From positions 310,001 through 374,000 of the forward strand of contig NZ_SJOJ01000001.1 of the NCBI RefSeq assembly GCF_004330295.1: a stretch of DNA of 64,000 nucleotides. The letters are read 5' to 3'. Each line of letters opens with the position of its first letter. The first letter of the stretch is position 1. The DNA comes from Rahnella victoriana. Its GTDB lineage: Bacteria > Pseudomonadota > Gammaproteobacteria > Enterobacterales > Enterobacteriaceae. The notes under the pieces were generated by a model. That model did no database searches, was not told where the DNA came from, and saw only the letters and a program-made list of their open reading frames with translations. Both the position numbers and the translations under genes were made by a program. Below, one piece after another: positions 45,364-56,409 of this stretch.

Positions 45364-46401
45364 GTGACCGACAAAACCTCTCTCAGCTATAAAGACGCAG
45401 GCGTAGATATCGATGCCGGTAACGCATTGGTAGACCGCATTAAAGGTGTAGTAAAACAGACTCGCCGCCCTGAAGTGATGGGTGGACTGGGCGGTTTTGG
45501 TGCCCTCTGCGCGCTGCCGCAAAAATATCGTGAACCCGTGCTGGTCTCGGGTACCGACGGCGTTGGCACCAAGCTGCGTCTGGCGATGGATTTGAAACGC
45601 CACGATACCATCGGTATCGACCTGGTCGCGATGTGCGTCAACGATTTGATCGTTCAGGGCGCTGAACCGCTGTTCTTCCTCGACTATTACGCCACCGGCA
45701 AACTGGACGTCGATACCGCCGCCAGCGTGATCACCGGTATCGCAGAAGGCTGTAAGCAGTCTGGCTGTGCGTTAGTCGGCGGCGAAACCGCTGAAATGCC
45801 GGGTATGTACCACGGCGAAGATTACGACGTTGCAGGCTTCTGCGTCGGCGTGGTGGAAAAATCAGAAATTATCGACGGCAGCAAAGTGGCTGACGGCGAT
45901 GTGCTGATCGGTCTGGCCGCCAGTGGTCCGCACTCCAACGGTTACTCGCTGGTGCGCAAAATTCTGGAAGTCAGCAAGACTGACCCGGAAACCACCGATC
46001 TGGCAGGCAAACCGCTGGCCGATCACCTGCTGGCACCCACCAAAATTTACGTGAAATCGATTCTGAACCTGATCGAAAATGTGGATGTTCACGGCATCGT
46101 CCACCTGACCGGTGGCGGCTTCTGGGAAAATATCCCGCGCGTCCTGCCGGACAACACGCAGGTGATTATCGATGAATCAAGCTGGCAGTGGCCGGATGTC
46201 TTTACCTGGCTGCAAACCGCCGGTAACGTCAGCCGTCACGAAATGTACCGCACCTTTAACTGTGGCGTGGGCATGCTGGTGGCACTTCCTGCCGGACTGG
46301 CGGATCAGGCGATTGCATTACTGAACGATAATGGCGAAAAAGCGTGGAAAATTGGCTACATTAAAGCCTCTGATTCCGCTGAGCGCGTCGTGATCAACTA
46401 A
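45364..46401 (+). CDS. purM: Phosphoribosylformylglycinamidine cyclo-ligase
   Basis: The 345-residue AIR synthetase closes the imidazole ring in purine synthesis. It begins with a GTG and [20 protein letters not shown], as in E. coli. It shows [35 protein letters not shown] and [16 protein letters not shown]. purN follows 38 bases later, and a PurR box lies upstream, so this is the purMN operon. Confidence 0.98.
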   Translation: MTDKTSLSYKDAGVDIDAGNALVDRIKGVVKQTRRPEVMGGLGGFGALCALPQKYREPVLVSGTDGVGTKLRLAMDLKRHDTIGIDLVAMCVNDLIVQGAEPLFFLDYYATGKLDVDTAASVITGIAEGCKQSGCALVGGETAEMPGMYHGEDYDVAGFCVGVVEKSEIIDGSKVADGDVLIGLAASGPHSNGYSLVRKILEVSKTDPETTDLAGKPLADHLLAPTKIYVKSILNLIENVDVHGIVHLTGGGFWENIPRVLPDNTQVIIDESSWQWPDVFTWLQTAGNVSRHEMYRTFNCGVGMLVALPAGLADQAIALLNDNGEKAWKIGYIKASDSAERVVIN

Positions 46402-46439
46402 GTGTTCAGTAATACAACTCACTGAAAGCAGGGTAGAAG

Positions 46440-47078
46440 ATGAAAAGGATTGTGGTTCTGGTATCGGGCGAGGGAAGCAACTTACAGGCCCTGATCGATG
46501 CCTGCCAGCAGGGACGGATCAACGCAAAAATCAGTGCAGTCTTCAGCAATAAAATCGCTGCCTACGGGCTTGAAAGAGCCCGTTTAGCGGAGATTCCGGC
46601 GCACGCGCTGGATGTCAAAGCTTACGAAGACCGGGCGGCATTTGACGTTGCACTGGCGGATGCCATTGAGACTTTCCATCCTGATCTGGTGGTGCTGGCC
46701 GGGTATATGCGCATTCTGACCGGCGAATTCGTCCAGCGTTTCGCCGGGCGAATGATCAACATTCACCCTTCCCTGCTGCCGAAATATCCGGGCCTGCACA
46801 CTCACCGTCAGGCGCTGGAAAATCAGGATGCCGAACATGGTACGTCCGTGCATTTTGTCACTGAACAGCTTGACGGCGGCCCGGTGATTTTACAGGCCAA
46901 AGTGCCGGTATTCGCTGACGATACAGAAGAAGAGCTGATTGCCCGCATACAAACGCAGGAACACAGCATTTATCCGCTGGTGGTCAGCTGGTTTGTTGAC
47001 GGACGTTTGTCGCTGCAAAACGGTCAGGCATTGCTGGACAACAATCCGCTTTCTGAACGCGGATACGCAGAAGATTAA
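46440..47078 (+). CDS. purN: Phosphoribosylglycinamide formyltransferase 1
   Basis: The 212-residue enzyme transfers a formyl group from 10-formyl-THF to GAR. It shows VVLVSGEGSNLQALID, the catalytic MINIHPSLLPKYPGL and HRQALENQDAEHGTSVHFV with the Asp-His pair. The length equals E. coli PurN. It is last in the purMN operon and ends at the hairpin at 47107. Confidence 0.98.
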   Translation: MKRIVVLVSGEGSNLQALIDACQQGRINAKISAVFSNKIAAYGLERARLAEIPAHALDVKAYEDRAAFDVALADAIETFHPDLVVLAGYMRILTGEFVQRFAGRMINIHPSLLPKYPGLHTHRQALENQDAEHGTSVHFVTEQLDGGPVILQAKVPVFADDTEEELIARIQTQEHSIYPLVVSWFVDGRLSLQNGQALLDNNPLSERGYAED

Positions 47079-47106
47079 TCTACTTCCGCCTCACGTTTTC
47101 ACTCTA

Positions 47107-47129
47107 AACCGGCCCTGTGCCGGTTTTTT
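47107..47129 (+). terminator. purMN terminator
   Basis: AACCGGC (47107-47113) pairs with GCCGGTT (47119-47125) around a 5-base loop, with a T run to 47129, 29 bases after the purN stop. Confidence 0.88.
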
Positions 47130-47298
47130 ATTTTCCGTCATTTGACAGTTGTTTACATTTCGCCCGATATAATGCACATCCCGGCGCACGTTTAAACGTC
47201 GTTTGTGCGCCGACCTTCATCTGAAACACGGTTGTTTCAGACCTCATATTTACGAAGGTTACCCTCATAAAACGGCTTTTATAGTTGAGGAACACCCC

Positions 47299-47874
47299 AT
47301 GTTTAGCCATAACAGCGTCAGATTACGTCCACTGGAAAAGGACGACCTGTCGTTTGTTCATCGTCTTGATAATAACGCCAGCATCATGCGTTACTGGTTT
47401 GAAGAACCTTACGAGGCTTTCGTCGAACTGACCGATTTGTATCACAAACATATCCATGACCAGAGCGAACGCCGCTTTATCATCGAATTTGAAAGCGGGC
47501 CGGTCGGCTTAGTGGAGCTGGTGGAAATTAATCATATTCACCGCCGCGCGGAATTTCAGATCATCATCGACCCGCAGCATCAGGGCAAAGGTTTTGCCGG
47601 TGATGCAGTACGTCTGGCGATGGATTATGCGTTTTCCGTCCTGAACCTCTACAAACTGTATTTAATCGTCGATAAAGAAAATAAAAAGGCGATCCACATT
47701 TACAGCAAATTAGGGTTTGAGATTGAAGGCGAACTGAAACAGGAATTCTTTGTGAACGGCGAATATCGCAGCGCCATCCGCATGTGTATTTTCCAGCCGC
47801 AGTTTCTGGCGAAATACAAATCCAAACCTGTTCAGGTCAGGCCTGAATCCCTGATTGGCGCCAGCACGGTGTAA
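47299..47874 (+). CDS. speG: Spermidine N1-acetyltransferase
   Basis: The 191-residue GNAT enzyme acetylates spermidine and spermine to limit polyamine toxicity. It shows [20 protein letters not shown], the [15 protein letters not shown] allosteric site, the acetyl-CoA loop in [13 protein letters not shown] and [20 protein letters not shown]. The ATG at 47299 fits the family start, with GAGG upstream. It is monocistronic and lies between purN and ppk, unlike E. coli. Confidence 0.96.
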   Translation: MFSHNSVRLRPLEKDDLSFVHRLDNNASIMRYWFEEPYEAFVELTDLYHKHIHDQSERRFIIEFESGPVGLVELVEINHIHRRAEFQIIIDPQHQGKGFAGDAVRLAMDYAFSVLNLYKLYLIVDKENKKAIHIYSKLGFEIEGELKQEFFVNGEYRSAIRMCIFQPQFLAKYKSKPVQVRPESLIGASTV

Positions 47875-48194
47875 TACTCCCGCGCCCTAAATCAGTAAAA
47901 TAATGACCAGTGAGGGGCGCAGATGTCCCTCACCGGTAAGACTTTTCCCGCCTTTTCCTCCCATTTATTTCCCTGATATAAACTCTTCTGAAATCATCCT
48001 TTGTTATGTTGGACTTTCCTGTCAATCTTTCGCAATATTGTTAGCAGACACTAGGCCCCTCTCACAGAAAACTTCCTGCTGCGCTGGCCGTTTTAAAGGC
48101 AGGCAATACGGAGAATATGTTGAGCGACATCGCGGTGTTTTCGGGCAAATTTGCCTGTACGGGCCAGGTTGCAAGCTAAATGAACGGAGTGAAA
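47875..48194. other. Intergenic region before ppk
   Basis: About 320 bases with no gene seen. A promoter for ppk is expected, but no pho box or other operator is clear. GGAG lies shortly before the ppk ATG. Confidence 0.5.
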
Positions 48195-50264
48195 ATGGGT
48201 CAGGAAAAGCTTTATATCGAGAAAGAACTAAGCTGGCTGTCCTTCAATGAACGCGTGTTGCAGGAAGCGGCTGACAAAAGCAATCCCCTGATCGAACGGA
48301 TGCGTTTTTTAGGGATCTATTCCAATAACCTTGATGAGTTTTATAAAGTCCGTTTTGCCGATTTAAAACGGCGCATCCTTATCAGTGAGGAACAGGGTTT
48401 TCTCGGCGCCTCCCGTCATTTGCTGAAAAAAATCCAGGCGAAGGTGCTGCGCATTGATCAGGAATTCGACAGCCTTTATAACGATTTATTGCTGGAAATG
48501 GCGCGTAATCAGATCTTCCTGATTAACGAACGTCAGGTCTCCGAAAATCAGCAAGCCTGGCTGCGTCAGTATTTCAAGCATCAGTTACGCCAGCACATCA
48601 CGCCGATCCTGATTAACCACGACACCAATCTGGTGCAGTTCCTCAAAGACGATTACACCTATCTGGCGGTTGAAATTATCCGTGGCGAAGAAATTCATTA
48701 CGCGCTGCTGGAAATCCCGTCCGACAAAGTGCCGCGTTTTGTGAACCTGCCGCCGGAAGCGCCCCGCCGCCGTAAGCCGATGATCCTGCTCGATAACATC
48801 CTGCGCTATTGTCTGGATGATATTTTCAAGGGCTTCTTTGATTACGATGCGCTGAATGCTTACTCGATGAAAATGACCCGCGACGCCGAATACGATCTGG
48901 TCACGGAAATGGAATCGAGCCTGCTGGAACTGATGTCTTCAAGCCTGAAACAGCGTCTGACCGCTGAACCGGTACGTTTCGTGTATCAGCGCGATATGCC
49001 CGATGAGATGGTCGAACTGCTGCGCGGCAAACTCGGAATTTCCAATTATGATTCGGTGATCGCCGGGGGCCGCTACCACAATTTCAAAGATTTCATCGGC
49101 TTCCCGAATGTCGGCAAAGCCAATCTGGTCAACCGTCCGCTGCCTCGTCTGCGCCATTTGTGGTTCGATAAATTCCGCAACGGCTTTGCGGCGATCCGCG
49201 AGCAGGACGTGCTGCTGTATTATCCGTACCACACCTTTGAACACGTGCTGGAACTGCTGCGTCAGGCGTCGTTCGACCCGAACGTGCTGTCGATCAAAAT
49301 CAATATTTACCGCGTGGCGAAAGATTCCCGCATTATCGAATCGATGATCCATGCCGCGCACAACGGCAAGAAAGTCACCGTGGTGGTCGAACTGCAGGCG
49401 CGCTTCGATGAAGAAGCTAACATTCACTGGGCGAAACGTCTGACAGAAGCCGGTGTACACGTTATTTTCTCTGCCCCCGGTTTGAAAATTCACGCAAAAC
49501 TCTTTCTTATTTCCCGCCGCGAAGGCGACGAAATTGTCCGCTATGCTCATATTGGGACCGGTAACTTTAACGAGAAAACCGCCCGCCTTTATACCGACTA
49601 TTCGCTGCTCACCGCCGACGCGAGGATCACCAACGAAGTCCGACGGGTCTTTAACTTTATTGAAAACCCGTACCGCCCGGTGTCGTTCGAACATCTCATG
49701 GTGTCACCGCAAAACTCCCGTGACATGCTTTACCGTCTGATCGACCGTGAAATCGCCAACGTTCAGGCAGGCGGAACCGGCAGTATTACGCTGAAAATCA
49801 ATAACCTGGTGGATAAAGGGCTGATTGACCGTCTTTACGTGGCGTCGAACGTCGGGGTCAAAATCCGTCTGCTGATCCGCGGGATGTGCTCGCTGGTGCC
49901 GAATCTGCCCAGCTTTAGCGAAAATATTCAGGTCACCAGCATCATTGACCGCTATCTTGAACACGATCGCGTCTATGTCTTTGAAAACGGTGGCGATACC
50001 AAAGTCTTCCTCTCGTCGGCCGACTGGATGACGCGCAATATTGATTATCGTATTGAAGTGGCTGTCGCCCTGCTCGATCCGCGTCTGAAACAGCGCGTTC
50101 TGGATATCCTTGAACTGCTGTTTAGTGACACAGTAAAAGCCAGAGTGATTGATAAAGAACTGAGCAACCGGTATGTTCCACGCGGAAATCGCCGCAAAGT
50201 CCGAGCGCAACTGGCGATTTATGAATATCTGAAAGAGCTGGAACAACAAAGTCAGCAAGCCTGA
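48195..50264 (+). CDS. ppk: Polyphosphate kinase 1
   Basis: The 689-residue membrane-associated enzyme polymerises ATP gamma-phosphate into polyphosphate. It starts [20 protein letters not shown], identical to E. coli. The catalytic histidines lie in [12 protein letters not shown] (phosphoenzyme His) and [16 protein letters not shown]-like domains fill the C-terminal half. The ATG at 48195 has GGAG 6 bases upstream. ppx follows 22 bases later, making the ppk-ppx operon. Confidence 0.98.
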   Translation: MGQEKLYIEKELSWLSFNERVLQEAADKSNPLIERMRFLGIYSNNLDEFYKVRFADLKRRILISEEQGFLGASRHLLKKIQAKVLRIDQEFDSLYNDLLLEMARNQIFLINERQVSENQQAWLRQYFKHQLRQHITPILINHDTNLVQFLKDDYTYLAVEIIRGEEIHYALLEIPSDKVPRFVNLPPEAPRRRKPMILLDNILRYCLDDIFKGFFDYDALNAYSMKMTRDAEYDLVTEMESSLLELMSSSLKQRLTAEPVRFVYQRDMPDEMVELLRGKLGISNYDSVIAGGRYHNFKDFIGFPNVGKANLVNRPLPRLRHLWFDKFRNGFAAIREQDVLLYYPYHTFEHVLELLRQASFDPNVLSIKINIYRVAKDSRIIESMIHAAHNGKKVTVVVELQARFDEEANIHWAKRLTEAGVHVIFSAPGLKIHAKLFLISRREGDEIVRYAHIGTGNFNEKTARLYTDYSLLTADARITNEVRRVFNFIENPYRPVSFEHLMVSPQNSRDMLYRLIDREIANVQAGGTGSITLKINNLVDKGLIDRLYVASNVGVKIRLLIRGMCSLVPNLPSFSENIQVTSIIDRYLEHDRVYVFENGGDTKVFLSSADWMTRNIDYRIEVAVALLDPRLKQRVLDILELLFSDTVKARVIDKELSNRYVPRGNRRKVRAQLAIYEYLKELEQQSQQA

Positions 50265-50286
50265 ACCCCTGGAGCGTTACACAACT

Positions 50287-51831
50287 ATGCCCCTTAAAAA
50301 CAGCCCACTGAATGCCAAGCCACAGGAAATTGCGGCGATCGATCTCGGGTCGAACAGTTTCCATATGGTGATCGCACGCGTCGTTAACGGCGCGTTGCAG
50401 GTCCTGGGACGCCTGAAACAACGCGTTCATCTGGCCGATGGCCTCGACAGTAAAAATGTGCTCAGTGAAGAAGCCATTCAACGCGGGCTGGATTGCCTGG
50501 CTTTATTCGCCGAACGCCTGCAGGGTTTTCCGGAAAACAACGTCACCATCGTCGGGACGCACACCTTGCGTCAGGCGGTGAATGCCGAGGAATTCCTCAA
50601 GCGCGCCAAAGAAGTGATCCCCTATCCGATTGAGATCATTTCCGGGCAGGAAGAGGCGCGCCTGATTTTTATGGGTGTTGAACATACCCAGCCGGAAAAA
50701 GGCCGCAAGCTGGTGGTGGATATCGGCGGCGGTTCGACGGAGCTGGTTATCGGTGAAGATTTCGAGCCGTTGCTGGCCGAAAGCCGCCGCATGGGCTGCG
50801 TCAGTTTCGCGCAGATGTTTTTCCCGAACGGCGAAATCAGCCGCAGTAATTTCAAACGCGCGCAGCTCGCTGCCGCGCAGAAACTGGAAACGCTGGCGTG
50901 GCAATATCGTCTGCAGGGCTGGCAGTATGCGCTGGGCGCTTCGGGCAGTATCAAAGCTGCGCATGAAGTGCTGGTGGCGATGGGTGAAAAGGACGGGTTA
51001 ATTACGCCGGAACGTCTGGAAATGCTGACCGAAGCGGTACTGGACTTTAAACATTTCAGCGCACTGGATTTACCGGGTCTGTCGGAAGACCGGCAATCGG
51101 TGTTTGTGCCGGGTCTGGCGATTCTGCGCGGCGTATTCGATGCGCTGGCGGTCAAAGAGCTGCGACTGTCTGACGGCGCGCTGCGTGAAGGTGTGCTGTA
51201 TGAAATGGAAGGCCGTTTCCGCCATCAGGACATCCGCACCCGAACCGCGAAAAGTCTGGCCGAGCATTACAATATCGACCGTGAACAGGCGCGCCGCGTG
51301 CTGGACACCACCGAGCAATTGTATGCGCAGTGGCTGGCGCAAAACACCAAACTGGTGCAGCCACAGCTGGAATCCCTGCTGAAATTCAGCGCCATGCTGC
51401 ATGAAGTCGGTCTGAGCATTAACCACACCGGCATGCACCGGCATTCCTCGTATATCCTGCAAAACACCAATTTGCCGGGATTCAATCAGGAACAGCAAAC
51501 GCTGCTGGCGACGCTGGTTCGCTTCCACCGTAAAGCCATCAAGCTGGAAGAACTGCCGCGCCTGAACCTGTTTAAGAAAAAGCATTACATTCCGCTGATC
51601 CAGCTTCTGCGTTTAGGCGCGTTGCTCAATAACCAGCGCCAGTCGACGACCACGCCGGAATCCCTGCGGTTATCGACCGATGATAATCACTGGACGCTGC
51701 GGTTCCCCGCCGGCTATCTGGCGCAGAACAACCTGGTTCAGCTGGATTTCGAAAAAGAACAGAGTTACTGGGAAGACGTCACGGGCTGGAAACTGATGCT
51801 CGAAGAAGAAGACGGTATCGCAGAAAGCTGA
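50287..51831 (+). CDS. ppx: Exopolyphosphatase
   Basis: The 514-residue enzyme removes terminal phosphates from polyphosphate (E. coli Ppx is 513 aa). The ASKHA core shows [32 protein letters not shown] and [14 protein letters not shown]. The C-terminal HD-like part has [18 protein letters not shown]. It is cotranscribed with ppk and ends at a strong terminator. Confidence 0.97.
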   Translation: MPLKNSPLNAKPQEIAAIDLGSNSFHMVIARVVNGALQVLGRLKQRVHLADGLDSKNVLSEEAIQRGLDCLALFAERLQGFPENNVTIVGTHTLRQAVNAEEFLKRAKEVIPYPIEIISGQEEARLIFMGVEHTQPEKGRKLVVDIGGGSTELVIGEDFEPLLAESRRMGCVSFAQMFFPNGEISRSNFKRAQLAAAQKLETLAWQYRLQGWQYALGASGSIKAAHEVLVAMGEKDGLITPERLEMLTEAVLDFKHFSALDLPGLSEDRQSVFVPGLAILRGVFDALAVKELRLSDGALREGVLYEMEGRFRHQDIRTRTAKSLAEHYNIDREQARRVLDTTEQLYAQWLAQNTKLVQPQLESLLKFSAMLHEVGLSINHTGMHRHSSYILQNTNLPGFNQEQQTLLATLVRFHRKAIKLEELPRLNLFKKKHYIPLIQLLRLGALLNNQRQSTTTPESLRLSTDDNHWTLRFPAGYLAQNNLVQLDFEKEQSYWEDVTGWKLMLEEEDGIAES

Positions 51832-51845
51832 CCGTTCCCGGCATG

Positions 51846-51890
51846 AAAAAAGCCCTCCCGCAGTCTCTGCGCGGAGGGCTTTTTCTTTTT
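51846..51890. terminator. Terminator between ppx and yfgF
   Basis: AGCCCTCC (51851-51858) pairs with GGAGGGCT (51873-51880), with A6 before and a T-rich tail after. It suits both convergent genes. Confidence 0.9.
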
Positions 51891-51906
51891 ACGGACTCAC
51901 AGACAA

Positions 51907-54147
51907 TCAGGCGAGCGGGAATTCCAGCAGTTTGTTTAACGGTTCCGGTTTCCCCACCAGATACCCCTGCATGTAATCCACGCCCAGCGCGTGCAGCGCG
52001 GTTTTCTGTTCTTCCGTCTCCACATATTCCGCCACAATCGACAGATGCTTCATACGCGCCACCTGACAGATGGACTGCACAATGTAGGCATCCAGCGAAT
52101 CGGTGAGCATATTGCGCACGAAGCTGCCGTCAATCTTCAGAATATCGGCCTGAATGGCTTTCAGACGGCCATAGCTGGCATACCCGGTACCGAAATCATC
52201 AATGGCAATCCGGCAGCCGTAGGACCGGAGTTCCCGCATCGCAAAATCGGCATATTTCATGTTCTGAAGTAAGTGAGATTCCGTCACTTCCAGCACGATC
52301 TGGAACGGCTCAATTTCATACTCCAGCATCAGCGTTTTAAAATCGCGGGTAAACGTCGGGCGGCACAGCGTCGACGGCGTGAAATTTACCGCAAAGCGCA
52401 GGCTCGGCAGTCGCACGCGGTTCTGATTAATAAACATCAGCGTGTGTTTCAGCACCCACATATCCAGCTGATACGACAGCCCGAACTCATGCACCACCGG
52501 CAGGAATTTATCCGGTGTGATCATCGTCCCTTCTTCGCCGTCAGACATGCGCAGCAGAATTTCATGATAACTGTCGCCACGCACGCCGAAGATCGGCTGC
52601 GCCATCAGCACAAAGCGGTCGTCATCCAGCGCACGCTGGATTTTATGCAACATGTCGACCTTCTCTCTGATTTCCAGCTGCACCTGACTGTGATCGTTTT
52701 TATTCGATTCCGGCTGTCCGGTGGTCAGGGAAACCTCGGCAATCCCGCTCAGTTCGCCCAGCAAAATCGGCAGATGTTCTACCGGCGAATACACCGTGCA
52801 GTAGGATAAACCGATATTGGGATGCAGCGGCAGGCCGTTCCAGATCAGGCGGAAATCTTCCAGATGCTCGTGCAGTTCCTGCAGTTTCTTATCTGCATCC
52901 TCACAGTTCAGGCGCAACACCAGATCGTAACCCGGCAGATGATAAACCCGTTCGCCCGCCTGCAGATAAGGCTTCAGCCCGAGTGCCAGTTGTTGTTTGA
53001 ACTGGATGCGCAGTTGCATGCCGTAATTACGGCTCAGCACGTCCATATCAGAAACCCGGATGAAGCACAGCATGGAACGCGGGTAACGCGCAAGATCGCG
53101 GTTAAAGGCGCGCAGATTGGGTAAACCGAATACCGGATCCTGCAACGCGGCGGCGCTGGTTCTTTTCATCAGCAGACGCTGGCGGGACGCAATGGCCGCC
53201 ATCAGCAGCAGCGTAACGGTATACACCAGCATCAGGGCGGAGACGAACACCAGGTTATGGATAAACCCGTGTTCGGAGATAAAGCCCTGATAATAATTGA
53301 ATAAAATTGTCAGGGTGAAGGTCCAGACAATGCTGATAAAGTAATAGCCGTAACGCCATGCCCCGAACAGCAATACCGGGAACAGCAGCGTCAGCGTGTA
53401 ATCACTGAGTAAAATCTTCATGAAAGGCTCGCTCAGCCCCGGCAGGCAGAGCAGCGTCACCATGGCACCCAGCACCATAAACCACACGACAATTTCAGCG
53501 AACTTCACACCCGGTGCCAGCTGTTTACGCAGCTTGGTGTACACCACGCAGAAATAACGCGGCTTACGGATAATGCGTAACACCAGATAAATCACATGGG
53601 AGTTGAGCAGGATCCCCAGAATCATCGCCTGCATATTGACCAGCGTTCTGAGCGTGACAAAGTCCCGCGTCGCCATGCCCAGATAACCGGGCAGCAATCC
53701 GCTTTCAACCACAATCTGCAAGACGATGATGAAGAATAACGTCAGGAAAATCAGTAACCAGCCTACCCGCGCTTTCGCCAGATTCATCAGCCCGAGCGGC
53801 GCTGACCAGCGGCTTCCCGCCTGCCATCGGTATCCGAGCCAGGCCAGCGTGAGTGCCGTGAAGTAAATCACCGTCATCAGCATGCCCATCTCGGCACCGA
53901 CCCGCAGGTAATAGCGCAGGAACAGGGTCAGCACGATGCCGGGCAATGCGGCCCAGTCGAACACCATCAGCAAGGCGACGCAGGTCGCCATCGGCATATA
54001 AATAAGATAGGTACGGCCATCCGGCAGGAAGATGATCGGCGAAAGCCAGGAGGTCACCGGGATCAGCACCAGCGCACAAATCGCAGGCAGTCCCCACCAT
54101 TTATGACGCACGTCATGCCAGGAAAAATGTTTACGCATCAAGTCCAT
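51907..54147 (-). CDS. yfgF: Cyclic-di-GMP phosphodiesterase YfgF (MASE1, degenerate GGDEF, EAL)
   Basis: The 746-residue membrane protein (E. coli YfgF is 747 aa) has about eight helices in an N-terminal MASE1-like sensor, then a GGDEF domain with no working signature (PGYDLVL), and an EAL domain. The EAL signature is present as HEILLR, and the metal and catalytic positions NFTPS, EVTESH, IDDFGTGYASYGR, LKIDGSF and MQGYLVG are kept, so it should hydrolyse c-di-GMP. It lies next to ppx, as in E. coli. Confidence 0.95.
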   Translation of the reverse strand: MDLMRKHFSWHDVRHKWWGLPAICALVLIPVTSWLSPIIFLPDGRTYLIYMPMATCVALLMVFDWAALPGIVLTLFLRYYLRVGAEMGMLMTVIYFTALTLAWLGYRWQAGSRWSAPLGLMNLAKARVGWLLIFLTLFFIIVLQIVVESGLLPGYLGMATRDFVTLRTLVNMQAMILGILLNSHVIYLVLRIIRKPRYFCVVYTKLRKQLAPGVKFAEIVVWFMVLGAMVTLLCLPGLSEPFMKILLSDYTLTLLFPVLLFGAWRYGYYFISIVWTFTLTILFNYYQGFISEHGFIHNLVFVSALMLVYTVTLLLMAAIASRQRLLMKRTSAAALQDPVFGLPNLRAFNRDLARYPRSMLCFIRVSDMDVLSRNYGMQLRIQFKQQLALGLKPYLQAGERVYHLPGYDLVLRLNCEDADKKLQELHEHLEDFRLIWNGLPLHPNIGLSYCTVYSPVEHLPILLGELSGIAEVSLTTGQPESNKNDHSQVQLEIREKVDMLHKIQRALDDDRFVLMAQPIFGVRGDSYHEILLRMSDGEEGTMITPDKFLPVVHEFGLSYQLDMWVLKHTLMFINQNRVRLPSLRFAVNFTPSTLCRPTFTRDFKTLMLEYEIEPFQIVLEVTESHLLQNMKYADFAMRELRSYGCRIAIDDFGTGYASYGRLKAIQADILKIDGSFVRNMLTDSLDAYIVQSICQVARMKHLSIVAEYVETEEQKTALHALGVDYMQGYLVGKPEPLNKLLEFPLA

Positions 54148-54544
54148 CTAAGTTTTTGCGCATGAACTTCATGCCGCGGTGAATGATTCAGGGTGTAACG
54201 GACGTCCGGCAGGCAGTCCGGCGACAGCAGCGAAAGGCTCTGTCCTCAATTATCGTCGTAAAAACGCCATTTCACAGAAAAGTACGGAGAAAAGAGAATA
54301 CAGCGGAGGCCCGGGCACAATTGTATAAAATATGGCTGAATTCTAATCTGCCTTATCTTAAATCCCATGATGCAGATCAATAAACAGAATCTTTATGTTT
54401 ATCGCGAAAAAACACTTAAAACAAATACCGCCTATTTTTTGCGTTTCTTAGCAGCCTGTTTAGATGTGCTATATAGTGTAACCGTTATTCTGAGCACGCC
54501 ATCCTCACGCTTACCGGAGCAAAATTCATTTAAGTGACTTTATT
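54148..54544. other. Intergenic region between divergent yfgF and yfgG
   Basis: About 400 AT-rich bases without a credible gene; short frames there have no ribosome site. Both promoters must lie here, but no operator is recognisable. Confidence 0.5.
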
Positions 54545-54763
54545 ATGTCTCGAAAAATAAACATAAAAATGACCAAAATCGTTTTAGCGATCAGCTTCAT
54601 TATTTTGTTCGGGCGTCTGGTCTATTCCGCCATCGGTGCGTATTCCCATCATCAGAATCAAAAACAAAGCCAGACTGATGCGCAAACCGTCACTCCTCAG
54701 GAAAAGACCCCCGAAAAAACCTGTACCGGCACCCTGAAAACCTGCCGTTACGCTAAGGACTAA
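54545..54763 (+). CDS. yfgG: YfgG family small membrane protein
   Basis: The 72-residue protein has a basic start (SRKINIKMTKI), one membrane helix (VLAISFIILFGRLVYSAIGA) and a soluble tail. It matches E. coli YfgG (63 aa), a protein linked to nickel and cobalt resistance, and its location beside yfgF is the same. The tail here ends with KTCTGTLKTCRYAKD, giving two cysteines that my recalled E. coli sequence lacks. mgtE follows 9 bases later. Confidence 0.87.
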   Translation: MSRKINIKMTKIVLAISFIILFGRLVYSAIGAYSHHQNQKQSQTDAQTVTPQEKTPEKTCTGTLKTCRYAKD

Positions 54764-54772
54764 GGATCCCCA

Positions 54773-56212
54773 ATGTCTGCCGAAAAACCTAAAAATTACG
54801 GACAAAAACTGGCGGAAAGCCGCAGCAGGATCCTCGATCTCCTTCTGAACACCGATGACCTCGCAGACAGTATTCTGGGCGAGGAACCGGATGTTGATGA
54901 CGCCACGCGCGCGCAACTGATGGACAACACCGCCGAGCTGACCTCGCGGGTACAAAATCTCCACGCGGCGGACGTCGCGGACGTTCTGGAAGCCTTGCCG
55001 ATCCGCGAGCGTCTGGCGCTCTGGCGGCTGGTGGAACCGGCCGCACGCGGTAAAGCGCTGGTGGAAGTGTCAGAAACGGTCTGGGACAGCCTGATCGAAG
55101 AGATGAGCGACAAAGACCTGTTGAAAACCATGTCGCTGCTGGACGTGGATGATCAGGTCTATCTGGCGGAATATCTGCCGCGCGACCTGATTGGCCGGGT
55201 ACTGACCTCGCTGGATCCGCGCCAGCGCGAGAAAGTCCGCGAGGTCATGAAATTCAGTAAAGAGTGCGTGGGTCGTATCATGGATTTCGAGCTGCTGACC
55301 GTGCGCCCGGACGTCACCCTCGGTACCGTTCAGCGTTTTCTCCGCTCGCGCAAAGCCATTCCGCAGGCCACCGACAAAGTCTTTATCACTGACCGGAAAA
55401 ATACCCTGCTCGGCGAACTGCCGCTGACCACCATTTTGCTCAATTCACCGCATACGCTGGTTTCCGACGTGATGGTGACCGATCTCACCAGTTTTGAGCC
55501 GGAAGACAAGGCCGAGGACGCCGCCAGTGCGTTCGAACGTTATGACCTTATCACCGCGCCCGTGGTGGATAAAAAGGGCAAACTGATGGGCCGTCTGACC
55601 GTCGAAGAAATCGTCGATTTCGTCAACAACGACACCGACAGCAATTTACGCCGGATGGGGGGCTTAAGCCCTGAAGAAGACGTTTTCTCGCCGGTGACCA
55701 AAGCCGTCCGTAACCGCTGGGCATGGCTGGCCATCAATTTGTGTACCGCCTTTGTCGCGTCGCGCGTTATCGGTCTGTTCGAACACACCATTTCGCAACT
55801 GGTGGCCCTGGCCGCACTGATGCCGATCGTCGCCGGGATCGGCGGCAATACCGGTAATCAGACCATCACCATGATCGTCCGCGGGCTGGCGCTGCACCAT
55901 GTCCAGCTCGGCAACCTGAAATTCCTGATGTTCAGGGAGCTGGGCGTTGCGCTGATCAACGGTCTGGTGTGGGGCGGACTGATGGGCATCGTCACCTGGC
56001 TGCTGTATGGCGACTGGGAAATGGGCGCCGTGATGACGCTGGCGATGGTCCTCAATTTACTGCTGGCCGCGGTGATGGGCGTGGTGATCCCGCTGACCAT
56101 GGTGCGCCTTGGCCGCGACCCGGCGGTCGGTTCCAGCGTGATGATCACCGCCCTCACCGATACCGGCGGTTTCTTCATTTTCCTCGGCCTTGCCACCATT
56201 TTCCTGCTTTAA
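54773..56212 (+). CDS. mgtE: Magnesium transporter MgtE
   Basis: The 479-residue homodimeric Mg2+ channel has a cytosolic N domain, two CBS domains (about residues 160-280: VMVTDLTSFEPEDKAEDAAS and VDKKGKLMGRLTVEEIVDF), a connecting helix and five membrane helices. The selectivity motif is PIVAGIGGNTGNQTITMI. The start ATG has GGATC upstream. It is probably cotranscribed with yfgG. mgtE is absent from E. coli K-12 at this place, so it is an insertion in the yfgF-yfgG block. Confidence 0.96.
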   Translation: MSAEKPKNYGQKLAESRSRILDLLLNTDDLADSILGEEPDVDDATRAQLMDNTAELTSRVQNLHAADVADVLEALPIRERLALWRLVEPAARGKALVEVSETVWDSLIEEMSDKDLLKTMSLLDVDDQVYLAEYLPRDLIGRVLTSLDPRQREKVREVMKFSKECVGRIMDFELLTVRPDVTLGTVQRFLRSRKAIPQATDKVFITDRKNTLLGELPLTTILLNSPHTLVSDVMVTDLTSFEPEDKAEDAASAFERYDLITAPVVDKKGKLMGRLTVEEIVDFVNNDTDSNLRRMGGLSPEEDVFSPVTKAVRNRWAWLAINLCTAFVASRVIGLFEHTISQLVALAALMPIVAGIGGNTGNQTITMIVRGLALHHVQLGNLKFLMFRELGVALINGLVWGGLMGIVTWLLYGDWEMGAVMTLAMVLNLLLAAVMGVVIPLTMVRLGRDPAVGSSVMITALTDTGGFFIFLGLATIFLL

Positions 56213-56221
56213 CTGACGAAT

Positions 56222-56244
56222 ACCGGCTTACGGGCCGGTTTTTC
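56222..56244 (+). terminator. mgtE terminator
   Basis: ACCGGC (56222-56227) pairs with GCCGGT (56234-56239), followed by five T, 9 bases after the mgtE stop. Confidence 0.8.
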
Positions 56245-56409
56245 GTTATTTATTACAGCGTAATGGCAAATTTATATTAATAATTAGCTGTGACCTTCCG
56301 ATACTGATCACGCAACAGCGTGCTGCACACCTGTGGCAACTGCATGACAAGAATATAAAAATAAATGTCACTGTCTGCCTTTTACCGTCAGCCAGAATAA
56401 GGTTTCACT

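Noticed and set aside
48939-49694. A 251-aa minus-strand frame opposite ppk
   Set aside because: It is an antisense shadow of a highly conserved gene, without start signals or family resemblance.
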